From NCBI GenBank assembly GCA_965221625.1, contig OZ244903.1, positions 1,364,001-1,428,000 on the forward strand: a stretch of DNA of 64,000 nucleotides, in the 5' to 3' direction. The first letter of the stretch is position 1, and every line of letters begins with the position of its first letter. Both the position numbers and the translations under genes were made by a program. The notes under the pieces were generated by a model. That model ran no database searches. It was not told the origin of the DNA and was given only the letters and a program-made list of their open reading frames with translations. This stretch comes from Bin127 sp965221625. GTDB lineage: Bacteria; Chloroflexota; Dehalococcoidia; Lucifugimonadales; Lucifugimonadaceae. Shown in pieces: positions 1 through 9,863 of this stretch.

Positions 1-1007
1 GCAACAGCAACGAGTTCACCGAATTTGATGGCAACGCGATGTCGATGTCGAAATCCTTCGAAGGTTTCACCTCGGCCTCCAACCTCCAAACCTACGCCAC
101 CTGTCCGTACCAATGGTTCTTGGCAAACGCACTGGGCATCGGCGAAGTCGTCGACGTCGACCGTGACGACTATTTCACGCTGACGCCCCTCGCTAAAGGT
201 GCCATGGTGCACGAGATCTTGGAAGAGTTCGTCGGTCGCAGGGATGCCAAGGATTTCGACGGAGGAGAGAGCGAGTTGCTTAAAGGCATCGCCAAGGACG
301 CATTCGAGAAATACCAGGAAAGCGAGCCGATACTATTCCCGACGCTTTTCGAGATCGAAAAGGAACAGATGCTGCGTGATCTCGAGACGTGGCGCACGTC
401 GGAAATCGAGGAATCGCTGCAGGGTTATACCTCGATAAACGAGATGAAGTTTGCGATCGGCGACGAAGGCGTACCGGCAACCGTTGAGTTGCCCGACTCT
501 GGCGTGACTATCCGATTTCGCGGAGTGATTGATCGCCTGGCAATCGCACCTGACGGTAAGACCGCAAAGGTGATCGATTACAAAAGCGGCCGCGAACGAT
601 ACTACCGAGACACCAACAAAGACGTTGTCGACAAGGGCAAAAAAATACAGATTCCTGTCTACATGCTCGCAGCCAAGCAGAACCGACCGGAGCTCGAAGT
701 CATCACCGGTGCATTCTGGTTCGTGCTCGACAAAGAAGCGAAGGTGACCCTCCCCCGGAAGTATGCGCCGTTGGGTGACGCTGAGAGACGCCTTAACGAA
801 GCGATGGAAATCGTAGGCGGCGGCATTGCGGGCGGCAACTTCCCGGCTCGCAAACAGGACGATTACACGCAGGGATCAACTAAAAAGTGCGCATTCTGTC
901 CATTCGACACGATCTGTCCGTCCGACCGCGAGGTCGCATGGCGACGCGTCAAAAACCAACCCGAAGTCCTAGCGTACAGCGAGATGACAGATGGATCAGC
1001 AGAATAG
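1..1007 (+). CDS. addB: AddB-like ATP-dependent nuclease subunit B, 3' part (runs off left edge)
   Basis: The reading frame is open to the window edge, so only the C-terminal 335 codons are present; the first internal ATG lies at base 39. This part is a PD-(D/E)XK (RecB-family) nuclease domain. A GVIDR segment followed about 20 residues later by VIDYKSG supplies the D...DxK catalytic core. One early Cys (TCPYQW) and three late ones (KCAFCPFDTIC) give the Cys pattern of the AddB iron-sulfur nuclease. With AddA it would process double-strand-break ends for RecA loading. The stop overlaps the addA start by 17 bases, implying coupled translation. The missing N-terminal part should be an inactivated helicase-like region in the AddB family; that is inferred from the family, not seen. 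Confidence 0.85.
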   Translation, partial: NSNEFTEFDGNAMSMSKSFEGFTSASNLQTYATCPYQWFLANALGIGEVVDVDRDDYFTLTPLAKGAMVHEILEEFVGRRDAKDFDGGESELLKGIAKDAFEKYQESEPILFPTLFEIEKEQMLRDLETWRTSEIEESLQGYTSINEMKFAIGDEGVPATVELPDSGVTIRFRGVIDRLAIAPDGKTAKVIDYKSGRERYYRDTNKDVVDKGKKIQIPVYMLAAKQNRPELEVITGAFWFVLDKEAKVTLPRKYAPLGDAERRLNEAMEIVGGGIAGGNFPARKQDDYTQGSTKKCAFCPFDTICPSDREVAWRRVKNQPEVLAYSEMTDGSAE

Positions 1008-4000
1008 CGTCGACGACAACACGCGGCAGATCATCCGAGAGGAACTTGACACCAACATCTATGTCGAGGCCGGTGCCGGAACTGGTAAGACTACGTCTCT
1101 AGTCGATCGCGTCGTATCGCTCATACTCTCCGGCGTCAAGGTCGAGAACATCATCGCCATCACCTTTACTCGGGCTGCGGCTTCGGAGTTGAAGTCTCGC
1201 ATTCGAGAGGGTCTGGAGGACGAACTCGAATCCAACACTTCGCTAACCAAACAACAACGTGCCAATGTCAATGACGCCAAACTAAACGTCGAGTCGGCGG
1301 CGTTCCAAACGATCGACTCGCTGGCACTTTCTATGTTGAACGAGTTCCCGTTTGAAGCGGGATTGCCTCCCGGTGCAACCAACCAGGACGACTACCGCGC
1401 TGAACAGCGATTCGAAGAGCTGTGGCAACTCTGGCTCGCCGAGAGATTCGACGGAGACAAGGATTTCGAGGATTTCATCAGGCGCGCACTGTTCTACCGC
1501 TTGCGCAACCCGATTCGCAGTTTGCGCCAACTCGCCGCGTGCCAGTTTTCGGCACCAGTCCCAATTATCCGCACTGACGGTGATGAAATCCTAAGATCCG
1601 TCTCCAATGCCGCCGAGCAAGTCCGCTCCGCGATGGACGACTGTACTGATCCCGAAGACAAACTCTACATCTGGATGAAGGCAGCGATTGGTTGGTATGA
1701 CGATGCTAAGCCTAAGTTTGGAGGCACATCAGAGGAAAACGTCGTAAACGTTCTACTTTCGTTCACTGATCCCGGGAAGACTAATGTTGGCACGAAAGCC
1801 AATTGGGGCGAAAGTCCGAAAGCCCAAAGAGGCTATTGCAACGATCTTAGAGAGAAAATCGCAGAAGGCCGGCAATGCTATCGGGATCGAGTTGCCGCGG
1901 ACATGGCCAGGTTCGCTTTCTCGTTCGTCGATCTGTTCCACCAGCATTGTGAGGAAGAAGCGACGCTGACCTTTGATCAGACGCTCAGTCTGGCTGTGCG
2001 GATGCTTGAAAGCAGTGAGCGAACCTTGCGACGAGTGCAAGCACGATACACACACGTACTCGTCGACGAATTTCAGGACACCAGCCCCGAACAGGTACGC
2101 TTCGTTCAACTCCTCACCACGCCACCTGGCGAGACTTCAGCCAAACCGGGGTCACTCTTCGTGGTCGGCGATCCCAAGCAATCGATTTACCGGTTTCGCG
2201 GTGCCGACGCTGAAATCAGCAACAACATGGCTGCCGAGATTGAGACCAATGGACGCAATGAACCTTTACGTGTAAACCATCGTTCATTGAAACCGATTGT
2301 CGAGTGGGTGAACTTCGTCTTCGGAGTATGGTTCGAAAAAGAGATCGACGACAAGGCATTTCAACAGGCCAAGTGGACACCGTTAGAGGTAGGACCAGAC
2401 GCAACCCGAGCGAACCAAGACGTGGGTGCCGTGTATCACTTCGGCGAACCGGTCGATTTGACTGCTGAGCCACTCCGAGAGTTCGAGGCAGGTCAGCTCG
2501 CTCAAATCTTGCTGTCCGTATGCAAAGGTGCCGTTCAAGTGCGAGACGAAACCGATGCTAGCAAGTCGCGTCCCTCCTGCGCCGGCGACATCGTGATCTT
2601 GACGCGCAGTCGGTCTAGTTGGGAGCAGATCAAGCGAGCGTTAACCGAGTTTCACATCCCGTTGACGATCGAACGCGAAGGCAAGAACGTTGATCCGCAA
2701 GAGTTCCGAGACTTACTGAACTGCCTCACCGCCATTGACGACCCAATGAATGAACCGGCGACGGTTGGTGCGCTGAGATCCGTCTACTTCGGTTGCAGCG
2801 ACATTGAACTCCAGGATTGGGCGAGCAACGGTGGAAAATTCGGTTGCCTGCAACGGGCTCCGGAGGGACTGCAAGACAGCAAGATTGCCGACGCGTTAGC
2901 AACCTTGCGCAGATACCACGACCGCAAGTCCCGGGTCGCAGTACCGGTTTTGATGGAGGAACTGATCCGCGAGTGCAAGGTCCGCGAACAGGCGTATTTC
3001 TACGACGATACTGAAACCATTCTCCGCCGGATTGATCTGGTTCTCGACCTAGCGCGGGACTTCGAGCAAGCAGAAACGACGGCATCGTTGCGAGACTGGA
3101 CGCTGTACCTGCGCGAGTACCGGACTCACCTCGCTGAAATCCGCGAAGTTCCGTCATCTTCCAACTACACCGACGCAGTCCGACTGATGACGATGCACAA
3201 TTCAAAGGGTCTCCAGTTCCCAATCGTCTTCATCGTGGACCTCGGTCACCGAGGCAGGAACGACACCGACATGCTCAAGAAACGTACTAATCCACAGTCT
3301 TTCGAGGTCGAATACGCAATTCGAATCGGCAACGGTGACGACAAGTATTTCTATCTAAACGACTACCAGGCGATGCAAGAAGCGGACAAGGCGGCAAACC
3401 AGCTAGAAGAGGCAAGGGTGATGTACGTCGCCGCCACCCGCGCGCGCGACGCACTTTTCGTCTCTCGATTCCGCCAGGACAGCAATGAACAGACACTCGC
3501 CAAACAACTTGACGACATCATCAATGACGAAAGTGACCTCTGGCAACCGATTCCGGATGAGTGGTTGGAGCCAGGGCAAGCGACGATGATATCTGAGTTG
3601 CCCGAAACACTTGACGTCGAACTCGACGATCGCGAAGCATGGCAAATTGACCATCGTAACGTCCTAGATGATGCTGCGAACAGAGGTTGGGTATCGCCTT
3701 CGCGCATCGCGCACGAGAGCGATGCCGCGAGCATCGGTCCGAAACCGGATCACTACGCGTCAGCTACAGATGAGTTTGCCGTCAGTCAGCGAGGACGCGC
3801 TCCGACGGCGATTGGCAGTGCTGTCCATTCCGCAGTCCAGAAGGCGATTGAGCGTGCTGATGCCAACATCAACGAAGTAGCGACGAACGAAGCCGATGCG
3901 CACAACATTCCGGAATTTGCAGACGAGATTGCGAATCTGACGCGGGCGACGCTCCAGATGCCGTTGGTCAAGTCGGTTACATCGAAAGCCGACGGAGGCT

Positions 4001-4356
4001 ATTGGCTCGAGTCTCAGATCGTCGCTTTGATTGATTGCGATAACGGCTCAAGTCAGGTAATCGAAGGACGAATCGACTTAATCTATCAACTTCCAGACGG
4101 CACGTTAGGTATCGCGGATTTTAAGACTGACCGCGAGTTCGACAGGACCATTGACGAGATGGCTGAACCATACGTCGCACAACTCGGTGCATACGCTTAC
4201 GCCGTTCAGAAGACTACCGGGTTGCGAGTATCGGAAGCGTACATTCTTTTTTCTCGCCTTTCGCTCTCAGATCCAAAGTCCGGCGAATTCCGAATTGACG
4301 ATATCGACGCGGCAATCGACCTAGCGTTAGAGTTGGTTGCACACGAATCCGAGTAG
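991..4356 (+). CDS. addA: AddA-like UvrD/RecB-family helicase-nuclease
   Basis: This 1121-residue protein has the complete superfamily 1A helicase set: Walker A AGAGTGKTT near residues 27-35, motif II VDEFQDTSP near 357, motif III GDPKQSIYRFRGA near 393, motif V MTMHNSKGLQF near 733 and motif VI VMYVAATRARD near 810. A RecB-type nuclease domain follows, with GRIDLIY and ADFKTD near 1027-1047. This is the helicase-plus-nuclease layout of AddA/RecB. Gene order addB-addA with a short overlap is the usual arrangement for the AddAB complex, which resects double-strand breaks in the cytoplasm. Length is near the AddA norm of about 1200. The ATG start fits the overlap and has no competing upstream start. 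Confidence 0.9.
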   Translation: MDQQNSVDDNTRQIIREELDTNIYVEAGAGTGKTTSLVDRVVSLILSGVKVENIIAITFTRAAASELKSRIREGLEDELESNTSLTKQQRANVNDAKLNVESAAFQTIDSLALSMLNEFPFEAGLPPGATNQDDYRAEQRFEELWQLWLAERFDGDKDFEDFIRRALFYRLRNPIRSLRQLAACQFSAPVPIIRTDGDEILRSVSNAAEQVRSAMDDCTDPEDKLYIWMKAAIGWYDDAKPKFGGTSEENVVNVLLSFTDPGKTNVGTKANWGESPKAQRGYCNDLREKIAEGRQCYRDRVAADMARFAFSFVDLFHQHCEEEATLTFDQTLSLAVRMLESSERTLRRVQARYTHVLVDEFQDTSPEQVRFVQLLTTPPGETSAKPGSLFVVGDPKQSIYRFRGADAEISNNMAAEIETNGRNEPLRVNHRSLKPIVEWVNFVFGVWFEKEIDDKAFQQAKWTPLEVGPDATRANQDVGAVYHFGEPVDLTAEPLREFEAGQLAQILLSVCKGAVQVRDETDASKSRPSCAGDIVILTRSRSSWEQIKRALTEFHIPLTIEREGKNVDPQEFRDLLNCLTAIDDPMNEPATVGALRSVYFGCSDIELQDWASNGGKFGCLQRAPEGLQDSKIADALATLRRYHDRKSRVAVPVLMEELIRECKVREQAYFYDDTETILRRIDLVLDLARDFEQAETTASLRDWTLYLREYRTHLAEIREVPSSSNYTDAVRLMTMHNSKGLQFPIVFIVDLGHRGRNDTDMLKKRTNPQSFEVEYAIRIGNGDDKYFYLNDYQAMQEADKAANQLEEARVMYVAATRARDALFVSRFRQDSNEQTLAKQLDDIINDESDLWQPIPDEWLEPGQATMISELPETLDVELDDREAWQIDHRNVLDDAANRGWVSPSRIAHESDAASIGPKPDHYASATDEFAVSQRGRAPTAIGSAVHSAVQKAIERADANINEVATNEADAHNIPEFADEIANLTRATLQMPLVKSVTSKADGGYWLESQIVALIDCDNGSSQVIEGRIDLIYQLPDGTLGIADFKTDREFDRTIDEMAEPYVAQLGAYAYAVQKTTGLRVSEAYILFSRLSLSDPKSGEFRIDDIDAAIDLALELVAHESE

Positions 4357-4383
4357 CTGTCTTCAAAACGGTCAGGTGCGGAT

Positions 4384-5214
4384 ATGGAACTGCTCAAGGG
4401 TAAGAAAGCACTCATCACCGGATCACGACGTGGCATCGGTGCTGGCATCGCACGAGTCTTCGCGGAAAGCGGTGCGGACGTCGGCATCAATGACATCGAA
4501 CGAGATGAGGCAGCCGACGGAATCATCGACGAAATTGAGTCTCTAGGGCAAGTCGCAAGTTGGCATCAAGCGGACATCGGCAACTCCGCAGATCGCACGA
4601 GGATGTTCGACGAATTTATCGAAAGGCACGGTCGGATTGACGTGTTGGTCAACAACGCCGTCGCATCTGCCGATCCGCACTTCACGGACATCACGGAGGA
4701 GTTCTGGGACAATTTGGTGGGCCATGCGCTAAAGGGATATCTCTTCTGTTCGCAACGCGCAGTTAAGGAGATGATTGAGCAAGGTGACGGTGGTCGCATC
4801 ATATCGATCAGCAGTGTCCACAGCTATCGCGCTTGGCCACAAGACACCGTTTACGGCATCGTCAAAGCTGGACTCAATCGCATGGCTCTCAGCATGGCGG
4901 TAGATCTCGCCGGTACCGGCATCACATCGAATTGTGTTGCACCCGGATACATTGACAGCCGCGTGTTGGCACCAGAAGACGAACACCTGCGTGGAAGGTT
5001 AGAAGGTTACGTCGATTACGCTCGCGACTACATCCCTAACCGACGCGGTGGCGTTCCTCGAGACATCGCCAACGCGTGCTTGTTCCTCGCCGCCGATCTC
5101 GGCGAGTACGTCAACGGGCAGACGATCACCGTCGACGGTGGATTCCTCGCGGGCGGCGTGCCACCAGATTCGGTACCCCTGGAGCCCGGTATGCCGGGCG
5201 CGATTGACCCATGA
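4384..5214 (+). CDS. SDR-family NAD(P)-dependent oxidoreductase
   Basis: A classical short-chain dehydrogenase of 276 residues. The cofactor motif TGSRRGIG is at residues 12-19, an NNA-type motif (VNNAVAS) follows in mid-protein, and the catalytic Tyr157-x3-Lys161 (YGIVK) has an upstream serine stretch (ISSVHS). It ends in the typical ITVDGG segment plus a 20-residue Pro/Gly-rich tail. Members oxidise or reduce alcohols, sugars or keto acids; the substrate cannot be read from sequence. It starts 27 bases after addA, but functionally belongs with the catabolic genes downstream (M20 peptidase, RraA-like, sulfatase). Confidence 0.88.
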   Translation: MELLKGKKALITGSRRGIGAGIARVFAESGADVGINDIERDEAADGIIDEIESLGQVASWHQADIGNSADRTRMFDEFIERHGRIDVLVNNAVASADPHFTDITEEFWDNLVGHALKGYLFCSQRAVKEMIEQGDGGRIISISSVHSYRAWPQDTVYGIVKAGLNRMALSMAVDLAGTGITSNCVAPGYIDSRVLAPEDEHLRGRLEGYVDYARDYIPNRRGGVPRDIANACLFLAADLGEYVNGQTITVDGGFLAGGVPPDSVPLEPGMPGAIDP

Positions 5215-5322
5215 TAGGCGAGGCAAGGTTTGGTCGAATCGGTTCGTCCTTCGTGTGGGAGCAGTGAACAAGGATGCGCGTACAATTCGCTGAGCGCATC
5301 ACTCACACCTCACCGGCGTCCC

Positions 5323-6744
5323 ATGCATTCCATCCACCGACACATCGAGAACAACGTCGATCGTTCTCTCGAAACGCTATCAAGGTTAGTCCGACAACCA
5401 AGCATTTCGGCTCAACGCGTCGGTTTCGATAAGGCACCAGGTTTGGTAGCCGAGATTCTTCAGGAACACGGGTTCGCCACCCAAGTCCTTGAAGCACCGA
5501 ACGACGGATTGCCATCGGTCCTCGGATGCGCAGCTGCTGACCCGCACGCGTTCGCGCGTGCATTGGCCCTTTCTGAGTCGAACGCTGCAGCATCCGAACC
5601 GCCGACGCTTATGCTCTACGTCCATTACGACGTCCAACCGGTTGATCCTTTGGAGGAGTGGGATACCGACCCGTTCGAGCCGACGCGCATCGGCGACCGT
5701 CTTTACGGTCGGGGCATGTCCGATGACAAGGGCAATTTAGCTGCAAGACTGGCTGTCATCAACGCCTTCCGTGATGTGTGGGGAGGATTGCCGTGCAACA
5801 TCAAGATCTTCGCTGAAGGCGAAGAGGAGTCCGGGTCGCCGAATCTCCCGGGGATCATCGATCAATATGCCGACATCTTGGATGCCGACGCGTGCATATG
5901 GGAGGGCGGCGGTCGCAACGCCGAGAACCGTCCCCTAATCTACCTCGGACTCAAGGGCGTCCTTGCGGTCGAGTTATCCATCACGCTCCTCAATACCGAC
6001 GCACATTCTTCGTACGCCACCGTCTTGCCTTCCGCCGCATGGACGCTCATCAATGCTCTGAACTCGGTAAAAGACCCGAGCGACGATCGGATCTTGATCG
6101 ATGGCTTCTACGACGACGTGCGAAAACCTACAGTCGAAGAGGATGCCGCTCTCGACGCGTTGCCCGACGATTCGTCCCTTTGGCGTGAGACCTTCGGCAA
6201 CACCACTTTCGTTGGCGGCCTAGGCTCGGAGGACCTTCCTCGAAAGCACCTTTTCATGCCAACCGCCAACGTCGCGGGTCTCGATTCCGGTTATCAGGGC
6301 ACTGGGATGAAAACGGTTCTGCCGGCGGTCGCACGTGCAAAGATGGATTTCCGTTTAGTTCCCGACATGGACCCGAACGACATCTTCCAGAAGTTCCGGC
6401 GGCATCTCGATGTGCATGGGTTTGAGGATGTCGAACTCAACCTGATCAGTGGCGTCCATCCTTTCCGCACTAGCATGTCATCAAAATGGGCGCAGATGGC
6501 TATCGAAACATCGGCAGAGACATATGGTGCAAACCCGGTAGTCTATCCGACGATGGCTGGTTCAGGCCCAATGTTCGACTTCGGCGGCACGTTGGGCATC
6601 CCGATCACTTCTGCCGGCATTGATCATCCAAGCCACAAGATTCACGCGCCCAATGAGAACATCACAATCGAGGATTTCGTCCTAGGTGCCAAGAACATCG
6701 CCACTCTAATCCAACGCTTTTCCGCCGAATGGGAAACGGAATGA
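5323..6744 (+). CDS. M20-family metallopeptidase (dipeptidase-like)
   Basis: A cytoplasmic zinc peptidase of 473 residues. The M20 motifs are present: YVHYDVQPV (metal His and catalytic Asp), YGRGMSDDKGN (bridging Asp), EGEEESGS (general-base Glu pair) and a late GIDHPSHKIHAPNEN supplying the C-terminal metal His. A dimerisation-domain segment lies between them. The frame is open further upstream, but the first 31 codons resemble nothing in the family and overlap the upstream intergenic region, so I place the start at the ATG beginning MHSIHRH. No Shine-Dalgarno is evident there. Likely activity is hydrolysis of dipeptides or related amides; the substrate is unknown. Confidence 0.88.
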   Translation: MHSIHRHIENNVDRSLETLSRLVRQPSISAQRVGFDKAPGLVAEILQEHGFATQVLEAPNDGLPSVLGCAAADPHAFARALALSESNAAASEPPTLMLYVHYDVQPVDPLEEWDTDPFEPTRIGDRLYGRGMSDDKGNLAARLAVINAFRDVWGGLPCNIKIFAEGEEESGSPNLPGIIDQYADILDADACIWEGGGRNAENRPLIYLGLKGVLAVELSITLLNTDAHSSYATVLPSAAWTLINALNSVKDPSDDRILIDGFYDDVRKPTVEEDAALDALPDDSSLWRETFGNTTFVGGLGSEDLPRKHLFMPTANVAGLDSGYQGTGMKTVLPAVARAKMDFRLVPDMDPNDIFQKFRRHLDVHGFEDVELNLISGVHPFRTSMSSKWAQMAIETSAETYGANPVVYPTMAGSGPMFDFGGTLGIPITSAGIDHPSHKIHAPNENITIEDFVLGAKNIATLIQRFSAEWETE

Positions 6745-6774
6745 CGCACGCGAAACGGTTGCCGGTTTTGAGCA

Positions 6775-6802
6775 CTGTCATCGATCGAACCAGGAATAGA
6801 AT
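6775..6802 (+). promoter_or_regulatory. candidate sigma70-type promoter before the RraA-like gene
   Basis: CTGTCA (4 of 6 to the -35 consensus) and TAGAAT (5 of 6 to the -10) are separated by 16 bases, about 40 bases upstream of a GGAGA ribosome site. This is pattern matching only. Confidence 0.3.
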
Positions 6803-6840
6803 CGCACTTTGTAACGCTTCACGAACTGCTGGAGACACTT

Positions 6841-7578
6841 GTGGCAATCATCCAACCGACTCCCGAACATGTGCTTGACCGAGCCACCATCGACGCGCTT
6901 AAGCTCGTCAACAGCACCGCAGTGGTCGATATACTCGCCCGTAACGGGCACGACCCACGCTACGTCTACATGGCGAACATCCGTACCATGACGCCCGGTG
7001 TACGTCTCGTCGCCCGCGCCATCACGGTTCGCTTTCTCCCGGCAAGACCAGACCTGATGGCCGAGAAGCCAGGTGGGGAGGAATCTCCCGAATACGCCGC
7101 ATTTGAACTCGGTGGTCCGGGCGATGTAATCGTGATGGAGTCGATGCGAACCAAATGGATGTCGATCGGTGGCGATATCAAGTTCCTGCGATTGAAGCAG
7201 CGTGGTATTGACGGTTTGGTGTGCGACGGCGGGATCCGAGATATGCACACCGTCAAGGACTACGGGATCGCGCTCTACGGATACGACAAGACCTCGAGCT
7301 TAGGCACACGGGTCGGTACGCCTTTCTCGACGAATGACGCAATTAACTGTGACGGCGTCCTCGTGATGCCAGGCGACTACATCGTTGCCGACGACGACGG
7401 CGTCGTCTGCATACCTCGCGTCGTGGCACCTGACATCGCGCAGAAGGCGATCGAATACGACGACCTGGAAGAGTGGATTAGGGCGCGATTAGATCGCGAA
7501 AACCTTACTCCCGGCAAGTACTACCCGCCCGATGACAGCGTTGTCGCGCAATATCGCGCCGAGAAAGCAAAGTCCTAG
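6841..7578 (+). CDS. RraA-like / HMG-aldolase-family protein
   Basis: A 245-residue protein starting at GTG, six bases after a clear GGAG ribosome site. The diagnostic segment is about residues 121-142, where a G-x-D-G-L-V-C-D-G-G-I-R-D pattern matches the RraA/4-hydroxy-4-methyl-2-oxoglutarate aldolase fold; the R-D pair binds substrate and metal in that family. Among catabolic genes, a lyase or decarboxylase role on oxo-acids is more likely than RNase E inhibition. It has about 80 extra residues compared with E. coli RraA (161 aa), which is common in the environmental subfamily. Confidence 0.8.
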   Translation: MAIIQPTPEHVLDRATIDALKLVNSTAVVDILARNGHDPRYVYMANIRTMTPGVRLVARAITVRFLPARPDLMAEKPGGEESPEYAAFELGGPGDVIVMESMRTKWMSIGGDIKFLRLKQRGIDGLVCDGGIRDMHTVKDYGIALYGYDKTSSLGTRVGTPFSTNDAINCDGVLVMPGDYIVADDDGVVCIPRVVAPDIAQKAIEYDDLEEWIRARLDRENLTPGKYYPPDDSVVAQYRAEKAKS

Positions 7579-7606
7579 GTTGGGTTTGTTGGGGTAGGGG
7601 GATGAG

Positions 7607-9031
7607 TCACCAGCGACGGGCGATTTCCTGCCGTTCCGCTTCGACCTCATCGAACCAACTCTCCAACTCGTTCAACATCTTCTTCGCGCGTTGTGACTCA
7701 GATCTAGCTAGATCCCGTGCTTCAAACGGATCGTCGTCAATGTTGTAGAGCATTGGTTCAGGCGGTTCGTCGATGTTGCGCTCCGGTTCCGGCCAGTCGA
7801 ATATTGTTGGCACCCGGTGCGGTTCGTACTTGTAGGCGATGTCCATCAAGACGTACTCATCAGCTAATGCTTGGTCGCGTGGGTTCGACGGCTCAAGGGG
7901 CAATGCCGGCCTAACGAGTTTCCAACCGCCTTCACGCATCGCGGCGTTGCTGAAGCCGATAGGCGAGTAGCCATTGAACTGCCAGAAGCGCGCAGGTTCC
8001 GTGTTGGGTAGTTGACCACGCAGTTGTGGTAATACGGATGCTCCGTCCAACGTCCGCATTTCGTCCAGCGGTTCCAGATCTGCGATTTCCAAGAACGTCG
8101 GCAGCCAGTCGACGAAGTGGGTTAGCTGATGGTTGTCCTGTCCGCCGTCAAGTCCATCCGGCCACCTCAGGATCATGGGAACGCGTACGCCGCCTTCAAG
8201 AACAGACCCCTTTGCGCCATTTAACCCGCAGTTAAAGCGCGTTGTGTCGCCAACGCCACCCGGTGGCACGTGGTCCCAGCGCACGCCGAACGCCGGGCCG
8301 TTGTCGGAAGTGAACATGAAGACCGTGTTGTCGAATACGCCGTTTCGGCGCAGCGATTCGGAAATCTGCTCAACGCCGCGGTCCATGATTTCGATCATTG
8401 CGTAGACGATCGCCACGTCAACGCTGAATCCGGCATCAACATATTGATCGACGACATCTTGCGGTGCGTGCAGGGGCGTATGCGGCGCGTTGTACATCAC
8501 ACACAAGAAGAACGGGTCACACGCGTGACGGTCGATGAAGTGGCACGCTTCGTCCGTCAGTACATCGGTCATGTAAGTGCCGTCTGAAGGTTGAAGAGAG
8601 CCGTTGCGGTCGAGATTGTAGCTCCAATAGTTGGCCCATCCGCCACGAAAACCGACGAACTCATCGAAACCACGCGCATTCGGGTGAAATCGCGGGTCGA
8701 GTGCGCCGTTGTGCCATTTGCCGACGTAACCGGTTGCGTATCCGTTCGCTTTGTAGGTGTCTCCTAGAGTTACCTCTCGCAACGCGATTCGGTCGTATCC
8801 GAGAACCTCTTGCGGCGTGACCGCACCGGTTCGGATGGGGTAGCGACCTGTAAGCATCGCCGCGCGTGAAGGCGAGCAGACTGGGCTCCCGGTGTAGTTT
8901 TGTGACAGGCAAATGCTTTCGCTGAGAAGTGCATCCAGATATGGAGTATTGACCCGACTCTCACTGAACGCACCAAAGTCGCCGTAACCCATGTCATCAG
9001 CCATTATGAGGACGAAGTTAGGTCTGGTCAT
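7607..9031 (-). CDS. type I (Cys-type) sulfatase
   Basis: A 474-residue sulfatase of the alkaline-phosphatase superfamily. Metal ligands are in MADDMGYGD near residues 10-18. The formylglycine signature SPVCSPSRAAMLTGR has Cys52 as the residue to be converted. A later MFTSDNGP segment gives the second metal pair. No signal peptide is visible, so the enzyme appears cytoplasmic. The Cys-type site needs an FGE or anSME maturase, neither of which is in this window. It faces the RraA-like gene convergently with only 28 bases between. The substrate is unknown; sulfated organic matter is a reasonable guess for a marine heterotroph. Confidence 0.9.
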   Translation of the reverse strand: MTRPNFVLIMADDMGYGDFGAFSESRVNTPYLDALLSESICLSQNYTGSPVCSPSRAAMLTGRYPIRTGAVTPQEVLGYDRIALREVTLGDTYKANGYATGYVGKWHNGALDPRFHPNARGFDEFVGFRGGWANYWSYNLDRNGSLQPSDGTYMTDVLTDEACHFIDRHACDPFFLCVMYNAPHTPLHAPQDVVDQYVDAGFSVDVAIVYAMIEIMDRGVEQISESLRRNGVFDNTVFMFTSDNGPAFGVRWDHVPPGGVGDTTRFNCGLNGAKGSVLEGGVRVPMILRWPDGLDGGQDNHQLTHFVDWLPTFLEIADLEPLDEMRTLDGASVLPQLRGQLPNTEPARFWQFNGYSPIGFSNAAMREGGWKLVRPALPLEPSNPRDQALADEYVLMDIAYKYEPHRVPTIFDWPEPERNIDEPPEPMLYNIDDDPFEARDLARSESQRAKKMLNELESWFDEVEAERQEIARRW

Positions 9032-9075
9032 GCGATACCTTCCGAATGGTGAATCTGCGAGTTGCCAAATACGAC

Positions 9076-9855
9076 TTACGTGCCGGTAGGACCGAATCTC
9101 TCAGTTCGGATGTTCTCAACCGGTATACCTAGATCGACGGCGCAGAGGGCGACGCTTTCGACAAAATCGCTCGGACCGCAAATGTAGGCGCGCGTGTCGA
9201 GCCGGGATTTAGTAGAAAGATGCTGCAAGTCTTGGTGTGCGTCGGACAGCATTTGGGAGTCAACCCTGCGTTTGCCGCCACTCCAACCCGTTGGTTGGTT
9301 GCGGGTGAGAGTGTGCTCAACCTTTAGTAGATGATCGCTCGCCTGCATCAGCTCCAGTGCTTGGCGATAAATGATGTGATTTGCCGTGCGAGACGAGTAG
9401 AGTAGCAGTGCCGGCACCGAGTTACGTAATCCCGATGACACACGATGCCGGAGCATCGACATCAATGGCACGATCCCCGAACCGCCGCCGACGAGGAGGA
9501 GACGATCTCCCGCTTTGCCATCCCACGTGAAGGGCCCGCCAATTGGGCCGCGAAACTCGACCTTGTCGCCAGGTTGAACGACATGGTGGAAGTACGGTGA
9601 CACCTCGCCGTCATCAAGCAGTTCGATAGTGATGTCAATCGATCGATTGCGCTCAGGTGCCGAGGCGATGGAGTACGAACGTTGTGCCTGATATCCGTCA
9701 GGTGCCGTTAATCGCACGTCAATGTGTTGGCCTGCGACGAAGTGGATCGGTTTTTCAGGTGCAAGCGTGAATGTCTTGACGTCTGTGGTTTCGATCAGGA
9801 TCGATTCGACCGTGGCGATTTGCCACGACAGCTTGGGAATCGCGCGTGACAGCAT
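9076..9855 (-). CDS. FAD/NAD(P)-binding oxidoreductase (ferredoxin-reductase-like)
   Basis: A 259-residue flavoprotein with the ferredoxin-NADP reductase fold. RSYSIASAP binds FAD, a GPIGGPFTW loop follows, VGGGSGIVPLMSMLRH is the pyridine-nucleotide loop, and ICGPSDFVESV precedes the C-terminus. There is no 2Fe-2S domain, so electrons must pass to a separate partner. I chose the ATG giving MLSRAIPKLSW, because upstream codons are non-homologous and overlap the AAA+ gene. Related reductases often accompany sulfite-oxidase-like molybdoenzymes; one is present about 33 kb away at 42.5 kb, so pairing is possible but not shown. Confidence 0.82.
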   Translation of the reverse strand: MLSRAIPKLSWQIATVESILIETTDVKTFTLAPEKPIHFVAGQHIDVRLTAPDGYQAQRSYSIASAPERNRSIDITIELLDDGEVSPYFHHVVQPGDKVEFRGPIGGPFTWDGKAGDRLLLVGGGSGIVPLMSMLRHRVSSGLRNSVPALLLYSSRTANHIIYRQALELMQASDHLLKVEHTLTRNQPTGWSGGKRRVDSQMLSDAHQDLQHLSTKSRLDTRAYICGPSDFVESVALCAVDLGIPVENIRTERFGPTGT

Positions 9856-9863
9856 GCGTTGAG

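Noticed and set aside
2726..3223. A 165-codon frame antisense to addA
   Set aside because: Cys/Arg/Pro-rich translation typical of an antisense shadow, no plausible start context.
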